DNA of 64,000 nucleotides from Cornus controversa (Eukaryota > Streptophyta > Magnoliopsida > Cornales > Cornaceae): positions 52,118,033 through 52,182,032 of the forward strand of contig CM048845.1 in assembly GCA_026545225.1 (NCBI GenBank). Reading direction: 5' to 3'. Positions within the stretch are counted from its first letter, which is position 1, and each line of letters opens with the position of its first letter. The notes under the pieces were generated by a model. It saw nothing but the letters and a program-made list of their open reading frames with translations. It made no database searches and had not been told where the DNA came from. This document shows, piece by piece, positions 57,282 to 64,000 of the stretch. A program made the translations under genes and the position numbers.

Positions 57282-59066
57282 CTGCTTTTATTTGTCCTTT
57301 ATGCTTTACTTTCTGTATTTTTCTTTCTTTATGTTTGATAGGCCATGTTGGCCATGTTTTCTTTCATTTTTAGTTTTTTATGAGTATTCCAGATGCATGT
57401 ACACTTTGTACTAAACTCATTTTCATATTTATGGAATACAGTTATCTTTCCTGTCTTATTTTTGCTTTCTGTCAATATATCTGTTCTCTATACTTTGACT
57501 ATGTATGTAGTACCACTTGCCTAATTGTTATATGCGATTCAGTTGATGATTTCTGTTTATTACCGCCTGGTTTAAATTCCCAATACTGTTGAGATTGCTT
57601 CAACGCAGTATGGCGGTAATAAAGAAAAGCAGCCCCTTTGCATGCTATACGTTAGCGTGCCTGGATAGTCAATATCTTATCGCATAGACCTCTTAGACAA
57701 TTGGGAAACACCAGTTCAGACCCTTAGATATGCAGTGATCTTGACATTGTCCATTTGTGCATAATTATTTTTTTATGCTCTTTTCATATACTTTTTGTTC
57801 CTTTTAATGCTCATGGTATCCAGTTGGTGTTCTGTGCAGGTTTTTCTTATTTACAGGATGACCGCTACTGTGGAATACCATTTTTGTTGCATTCTGCACT
57901 CCTGGTAACTTCTTACCTTGTTCTTCTTGTCCAAACATTGAGGACAATGTTGCATATAAGTTTGGGGGTGCGGTATGTTATACCACTTGCATATGCATGC
58001 AATGTTCAGTCTTAGTATTGAGTGTCATTGTAGAGCAAGTTTCTTTTCTTGATATTTTTGCATGCTTGCTATGATGTCTTGCTTTTTAAAGGAAGTTCAG
58101 TCGAATAAATGTCCGTGGTAAATGCAGCAGGTAGTTAAGAACTTTAACATTGTAAATACCCGCACTTTTGCAAGCTATATAGTAGGCTAGAACGGTCTAC
58201 ATTTTTGTCCAAATATGAGCACGTATAGTTCTTGCCCTAAATTTGTCCCTAGCCGCACAAATTCGCACACATGCATTTTAAATTGTGGGGTATAAGTCTG
58301 ATGGAGAATTTTGTAAATTTCTATTTTTATCTGAACAACTTAGAGAATAAGTTCTTTCGGTTGTTGTAAAAAAAAAAAAAAAAAAAGCATTAAAATAAAT
58401 GCAATAAGCCTTCTCACTCAATAAACCGGATTTCTATGCCTCAAAGCAGGGAGTATTCGCGTATAAGTGTGCAAGGTTGAGCAATAATAAGCGGGTGGCT
58501 TGCTTAAGTTCATCGCCTTGTAAGCTCGGTTATTAAGTCCGAGGGGTGCTTCTTCACCTAATGCCCTAAAGCCAATTAGTTTGGGAGTCATTGGCCCAAT
58601 GCCGCTACATGGGCTTACAAGAAAGCAAAAGAGCTAAGCATTGCACGGTCATCCGCACATGAGCAATCATGAAATTTTGTGATAATGAACAACGGTGTCG
58701 AGCGTTTTCAATGAGTTTTTCTCTTAAAAACAGATTTGTTCATTTTCTTCTCCAAATATGACAAAAGCCACGTGTTAGAATGCATGTTCACTTTTCAAAG
58801 AGGATTTTGGGGTCGGAATTGGTATGTTTACTCGGGCTGGCCATTATGCGGGGACCGTCGTTTATTTGTAGCTTGTGAAAGTCCATTTTTGCTAACGACC
58901 ACATAGTTCTGTAATACTTGTTGCATTTGCCAAATGTGAAATGAACGGATGATCGCCCTTTATCTAGTTGATGACTGAGCATGATTAAAATTTTGTATAA
59001 GATAGTTAATTTTATTTTTGTAATATTGCATTGCTAAGGGACTAGCAATATGTAAGTTTGGGGGTG
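57282..59066 (+). other. 3' internal noncoding region, unit 3
   Basis: As in unit 1, with a 19-A run near 58368 and one private substitution (ATGCGGGGACC near 58848). Confidence 0.6.
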
Positions 59067-60487
59067 TGGTAAGTGTTCACTTCTATGCATTTGAACCCTC
59101 TTTATTGCATATGTTAGTTCCGTTTTTATGATTACCGAGATATGTTTACGGTATTTTTGTGTTTTTGATGTATTGCAGGTCTTGTAGTAAATGGAGCAAA
59201 GTTTGAAGGTTTTTTTTTGCAGCTAAAGAGAAAAGTCAGAAATACAGCCAAAGGCATCTCGATTAATCGAGATGTTGATCTCGATCAATCGAGATCTCGA
59301 TTGATCGAGATCTCATTTCGATTGATCGAAATCTCGATCAATCGAGATCCAATCTCGATTGATTGAGATTCTGCAGAAGCTACTTTCCCACTTGCTCACC
59401 TACTCTCCCACTTGCAACAAAATCTCCCTTTTTGCACGACTTAGGGGGATTGTCTGACTTGAACAAGACCCTTGGGGACCTTCTTGATACAAGGGATATA
59501 TATATTGATATATATATATATATGGTGGGCCCCAAGGTTAAAAAAGGAAGCCTTAAAGCACCAAAAAGCCACACATCTCACATATCTCTCAACACACTTC
59601 AGATTATCCAAGGAGAGACCTTCGGGAGAGGAAGAGGAGAAGCTGAACTAGACCAAGAAGCTTCACTTTCTTCATCAATGGAAGAGTGCAAGGCAACCAT
59701 GAGCAACTAACTCTTCTACTAGGGTGTTGGTTTCAACCCCTAGCCATGTAAACTTGTTCATCTTTGTAGCACTTGGGATTTGTAATTAAATGTTGATTAT
59801 TTAGCCTAGTGATCATGTACACTAATACATTTCTATTATATATTCATATGATTTTGGTTTTATTCTTGTCTTAGAGTATAATCTTCATGTGAATGCACAA
59901 CATTTGCATATTCCACAAGAAGTGCAAATGATGGCTAGATAATGGTGTTTAAATGAATGTGTTGTATTTGTTTGTATAAACCATGCCAAGATAAGGTAGT
60001 TTGGATGCATGTAGGTTCACTTCTAGAGTAGGGTAATTAGATAGTTAGTTAGGTTGAAGAGCTATGCTTATGGAAGATGGATTATGATAGGTGGACAAAC
60101 ACATTGATCTTTTGATATGTCATTGAGGTCACAAGCCTAATGACATTGTTAGGCATTTAATTAATAAATCCCATGCTTGCTACACTTATGAACATGTGAA
60201 TGGCTAGTGGTGGAAACCAACCCTAGTTCTCTCTCCCAACTTTACTCTTTACTTTTATTGTCATTACATTCATGCAATAGTTTATAAACAAAAATTCAAA
60301 AACCTGTTTTTAGGATCAAAGTAGAATTAATCTTTCTTTAAGACAATTGCGACTAGTCCTCGTGGGATCGATACCCTGTATATAGAACCGTATCTACAAA
60401 GATTCGTGCTCTTGCGAGTGGTTAAATTATATTTTGATAAAAAGGGCAAAATTAAGCTTACAATATAATCCGAGTTTAGCCACATCA
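59067..60487 (+). mobile_element. LTR D of the array, 1421 bp
   Basis: Nearly identical to B and C. Private changes near the end include CTTGCGAGTGG for CTTGCAAGTCG. GTGAA follows at 60488-60492, completing the target duplication. Confidence 0.9.
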
Positions 60488-60799
60488 GTGAACTCCACAC
60501 ACTCTAACCTTGAGGTGGAACTGGCCTGGACCTGAAATATTAACAAAATGGGTTAAACCCACGAGCAAGTTCCCTCTACTACCACTCATAGAGAACTGAT
60601 AAACATATCCTCTATATGAGGAACAACAAATGTATATAAATATATACAAATACCATTTCTCATTTAACCCACGGTTCCAAAATAAGACAATTTTATACAA
60701 TGTACCAACCTATATATTATCACAAAATATAGAACACATTTCTAAGTTCAATACAAAGACAATCCTTACATGCCCAACACTTATTAAATAAATATCTAT

Positions 60800-61040
60800 A
60801 GGTATGAGGCAATCCTTACATGCCTACTGCCGTATTTTATAGGTACCTCATTAGGTATTAGGCAATCCCGACATGCCTCCCTTATATACATATTAAATAC
60901 CTTATTAGCTATTTGGCAATCCTTACATGTTTCCCTTATAAACATTGAATACCTTATTAGGTATTTGACAATCCTTACATGCTTCCCTTATAAACATTGA
61001 ATACCTTATTAGGTATTTGGCAATCCTCACATGCGTCCCA
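60800..61040. repeat. tandem repeat, about 52 bp, four to five units
   Basis: GGTATTTGGCAATCCTTACA with TGCTTCCCTTATAAACATTG recurs; the last clear units start at 60961 and 61013. The first units are diverged. Confidence 0.75.
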
Positions 61041-61439
61041 TAATCCTTTAAATAAAAATTTAACATACTTAAAAGCATGCTAATTAATATAATGAAAACC
61101 CAATCGCCAGGTGATTAAAAAAATAAATAAAATGAAATTAACATACCATGAAAGCAGCTGAATAATAACACTATTTCATATACTAATTTAAGCATCAACA
61201 TTTAAGCATCAACATTTATGATTGCAAAGAAAACAATTAAAGAAAAATAAATAAACAATTAAAAAGAAAATCCACATAATAAAGCCTACATTGCAATTTA
61301 AACATCAAGTGTATCTAAACCTAGCTCTAAACTAGGTTTTCGTGCATTTTCTATCTTAAAAAGACTCCCTACATTCTCACACATAAAAACATAAACTAAT
61401 AAGTGTATATGTATATATATATATACTTAGAACCTGTAA

Positions 61440-61960
61440 TCTAAAATTCCAAAGCCTCAATTAACATATGTTTAGCCGCATGGATACACATACATATACC
61501 CAACACCTATAATCTAAAACTTCAAAGCATCAATTATCCAAAATTTCAAACCCAATTGATGAACCCAAGTCAACCCCATAGATTATATATGCATATGCTC
61601 AGCCCATATAAACTAAACTTCAAAGTAACAATTAACCAAATTTTCAAACCCAATTGATGAATACTTGTCAGCCGCATAGATTATATATGAAAATGCCCAA
61701 CACATATAAAATAACTTCAAAGCATCAATTAACAAATTTTCAAACCCAATTGATGAATGCATGTCAGTCGTATCGATTATGTATACATATGCCCAACACA
61801 TTTAAACTAACTTCAAAGCATCAATTAACAAATTTTCAAACCCAATTGATGAACACATGTCATCTGCATAGATTACATATGCATATACCCAACACGTATA
61901 AACTAAGCCTCAAAACATCAGTTAACTACAATTTAAAAAACAATTGATCAACACATATCA
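61440..61960. repeat. tandem repeat, about 97 bp, five units
   Basis: CAAACCCAATTGATGAA occurs at 61547, 61645, 61741 and 61837, with weaker units at both edges. The plus and minus frames across it are repetitive translation. Confidence 0.85.
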
Positions 61961-62172
61961 GCCACATATATAGATACATATAAAACAAACATTTAACAAT
62001 CATATACTAGACCATAAACATGTACACCAAGCCACCTGTGCATACTCATATATACACCAAAAAAACACACGAAGATACTATGCTTATAAGATCAAAGGGA
62101 AGGTGTAGAGCATAAACTTGCCTTTTGATGAAGAAAATCACACTTCTGTCCTTTTTCTCTGGCATCAACTGT

Positions 62173-62710
62173 CACTACAAGAAATTTGGTTTTTTTCCAC
62201 GGAATATTTCGTAGTAAAAAGTCAAAATTTCGTAGCAAAAATTATTTTTCCACGAAATATTTTCGTAGCACCAACCGTTGCAATATGTGGCGTCTCTAAT
62301 TGTAAATTTCAACAAAATCATGTTTTGTGACAAGTTATGGGATAATAGAGACGGAAATATTTTGTCGCAATACCTATTATTTACTACGGTAAAATTTCGT
62401 AGGTAATATAATTATTTGCTACGATAATAGTCCGTTGCTAATTCTTATTATTTCCCACGAAACAACATTCCGTCCAAAATACTTACTATTTGCTACGGTA
62501 CTATTTCATCGACAATACTTATTATATACTACGGTAAAATTTTGTAGGTAATATAATTATTTGCTACGATAATATTCCATTGCTAATTCTTATTATTTCC
62601 CATGAAATAGAATTCCGTTGGAAATAATTGTATTTTGCTACGAAATTCCTTTCATCGCAAATTGGTAATTACTACGAAAAAAAACCGTGGCAAATTATAA
62701 TTATTTTTTA
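62173..62710 (+). mobile_element. left terminus of a third CACTA family
   Basis: CACTACAAGAAATTTGG begins a block of subterminal motifs (TTTGCTACGATAAT, ACTACGGTAAAATTT, TTTCCCACGAAA) in direct and inverted order. A 135-bp direct repeat starts TACTACGGTAAAATTT at 62392 and 62527. The opposite end is not in the window. Confidence 0.7.
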
Positions 62711-63085
62711 AAAAATATATATATAAAACAGTGATTATACAAATTTATATATATATTTCACAAGTACCACTAATATGATTATCACTGTCTATCTAAAAGC
62801 ATCTATAAGCTTAACAAATTTAAAAGCGAGTCTTCTAAGCTTATATATACAAAAGTTCAGCAACATCCTTAATTAAAACACCACAGGAAGCTAAGGATGA
62901 GTACCAAAAAACTTGATCATGTACTAAAGAGTTGAACCAAAAAGAACCACCATGGTGTCTTAGCATTGCAGTTGGTTGGATTCCCCTCAAAAATTCAGGT
63001 TCTCTTCTGTATTGAGATCCATGTCCCCACATATGCATCTACAAAATATATTTGATCGATCAAGCAATTATGTAAGCCCAGTTTG

Positions 63086-63137
<52 letters not shown>

Positions 63138-64000
63138 CGAGAGATTGAACAAAACTGAAAAATGGTACAATTACTCAACTAGTCTAGACATAATAAATAA
63201 AAATAAAAATAGAGCTGCTACCGAAATTACTTAAATCAAAGAAAAACTAAGGCTATATAAATAGGCCCTCAAAATCAATGGGAATTCACAGGGAATTCTT
63301 ATTTCTTGATCCATATGATGGATGGAATAGAAGCAACCCCTTTTAATATCTAAGACGAGAGGAAACAGTACTATCTTCAATATGACAAGGGCTTTCCTTA
63401 GAATACTAAATAGTGAGTTTTGACACTGTTCGATATTTTATGGACAGGTAGGTAATTGATGAAGATCATCTGAAACCTGGAAGCACTGAAAAGTTTACTA
63501 CTTTGACTTCTACTGATCACTTGCAATTTGGTATTGCACAAACTTCAAAGATCAAATTATACATATGGAGTTAACATTGCATGAATGGTTGAATTAAATG
63601 CACAAAGAAATTGATCTAGTTCTGAGTTGGAGCATAAGGATACATAGTATTTAATTTAACTCTCAAGGAAATCTTGTAGTGCATGTAATTGAAAACCCAA
63701 AAAATAATGAGGAGGAAGAAAAGGGAAGAAAAAAGACAAGACAAAGTTAGGGAAGATAAGCCCTATTATTATACAAATCATAGGAAAAACAAAATATCTT
63801 TAAAAATATTAAAAGCATGAGAATATGTATGATAGACCTAAAGATCTAAATAAATAAAAAAATAAAAAATTTCACTTCATTGCTAAGAAATATTTATCAA
63901 ACATTGTGTTAGATAGAGCTCAATATTTAAAACACAACTTGAATAATATTTTGAAGTCAAAGAAATTAATTGACTTGGGTGTGTTTAAGCACCCAAAGAA
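62711..64000. other. AT-rich DNA, nothing recognised
   Basis: This may be the interior of the CACTA element. A minus-strand 65-codon frame (62841-63038, [19 protein letters not shown]) is open but has no recognised family. Confidence 0.4.
63086..63131. repeat. (TA)n(GA)n compound microsatellite
   Basis: About ten TA units followed by about twelve GA units. Confidence 0.9.

Larger units (their letters stand above)
43071..60492 (+). mobile_element. tandem array of an Athila-type non-autonomous LTR retrotransposon
   Basis: The order is LTR (43076-44502), interior, LTR (48414-49834), interior, LTR (53739-55159), interior, LTR (59067-60487). Only the outer edges carry the target duplication GTGAA (43071-43075 and 60488-60492); no host DNA separates units. 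Repeat periods are about 5.33 kb. Each interior starts with a tRNA-Asp primer-binding site, carries one decayed ORF and ends in a polypurine tract, so each unit is transcribed on the plus strand. No gag-pol is present. One insertion followed by unequal exchange between LTRs, or integration of a concatemer, would give this structure. Confidence 0.9.
60493..62172. other. AT-rich DNA with short tandem arrays
   Basis: Directly continues the target interrupted at 43075. No gene is recognised. Two tandem repeats are listed separately. Confidence 0.5.

Noticed and set aside
62841..63038. 65-codon minus-strand frame
   Set aside because: It is open and not low complexity, but has no recognised family and no supporting signals; kept only as a note in the flank description.

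Overview
This window looks like transposon-dense chromosomal DNA from a flowering plant, most likely a eudicot. The evidence is AT-rich sequence, plant-type LTR retrotransposons (Copia SIRE-like and Tork-like, Ty3/gypsy, Athila/Tat-like), tRNA-iMet and tRNA-Asp primer-binding sites, CACTA termini and hAT-like elements with 8-bp target duplications. I found no intact host gene, rRNA, tRNA or CRISPR array. Every recognisable coding region is a decayed transposon gene, and most open frames are chance frames, many of them in dinucleotide repeats or antisense to real sequence.

Region 1 (1-21.7 kb) is a nested stack. The 5' half of a minus-strand Copia element (gag, protease and part of integrase, about 19.9-21.7 kb) carries a Copia LTR that was split by a SIRE-like element. 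That element spans 818-18936 and has target duplication TATCT. A 2.9-kb solo LTR (4264-7172, duplication TCTAA) and a gypsy element (9813-18774) sit inside it. The gypsy element itself holds an Athila/Tat-like solo LTR (15909-17329, duplication CTCAA). The SIRE-like element carries a broken ORF of the 'putative plant transposon protein' type in place of pol.

Region 2 (21.7-31.4 kb) holds an hAT-like non-autonomous element (22631-23373), a 1.7-kb solo LTR with an internal minisatellite and two TATA boxes (24618-26333, duplication CTATG), a second hAT-like candidate, and a short Copia element (28045-31348). The Copia element has a broken gag and contains an inverted cluster of TRIM-type LTRs (28784-29862, duplication GTTAT).

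Region 3 (33.2-42.4 kb) is a 9.2-kb CACTA element with matching ends and TCT duplications. Its subterminal repeats are strongly palindromic. It contains the terminus of a second CACTA family and a 123-bp tandem repeat.

Region 4 (43.07-60.49 kb) is the most striking. It is one uninterrupted tandem array LTR-int-LTR-int-LTR-int-LTR of a non-autonomous Athila-type retrotransposon, about 17.4 kb, bounded by a single 5-bp target duplication (GTGAA). Four LTRs of about 1.42 kb alternate with three internal regions of about 3.9 kb. Each internal region has a tRNA-Asp primer-binding site and one G+C-rich ORF of 407 sense-plus-stop positions, interrupted by the same three in-frame TAG codons. Copies are nearly identical, so the amplification is recent.

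Region 5 (60.5-64 kb) has two short tandem arrays (about 52 bp and 97 bp) and the left terminus of a third CACTA family, then AT-rich DNA with no recognised feature.
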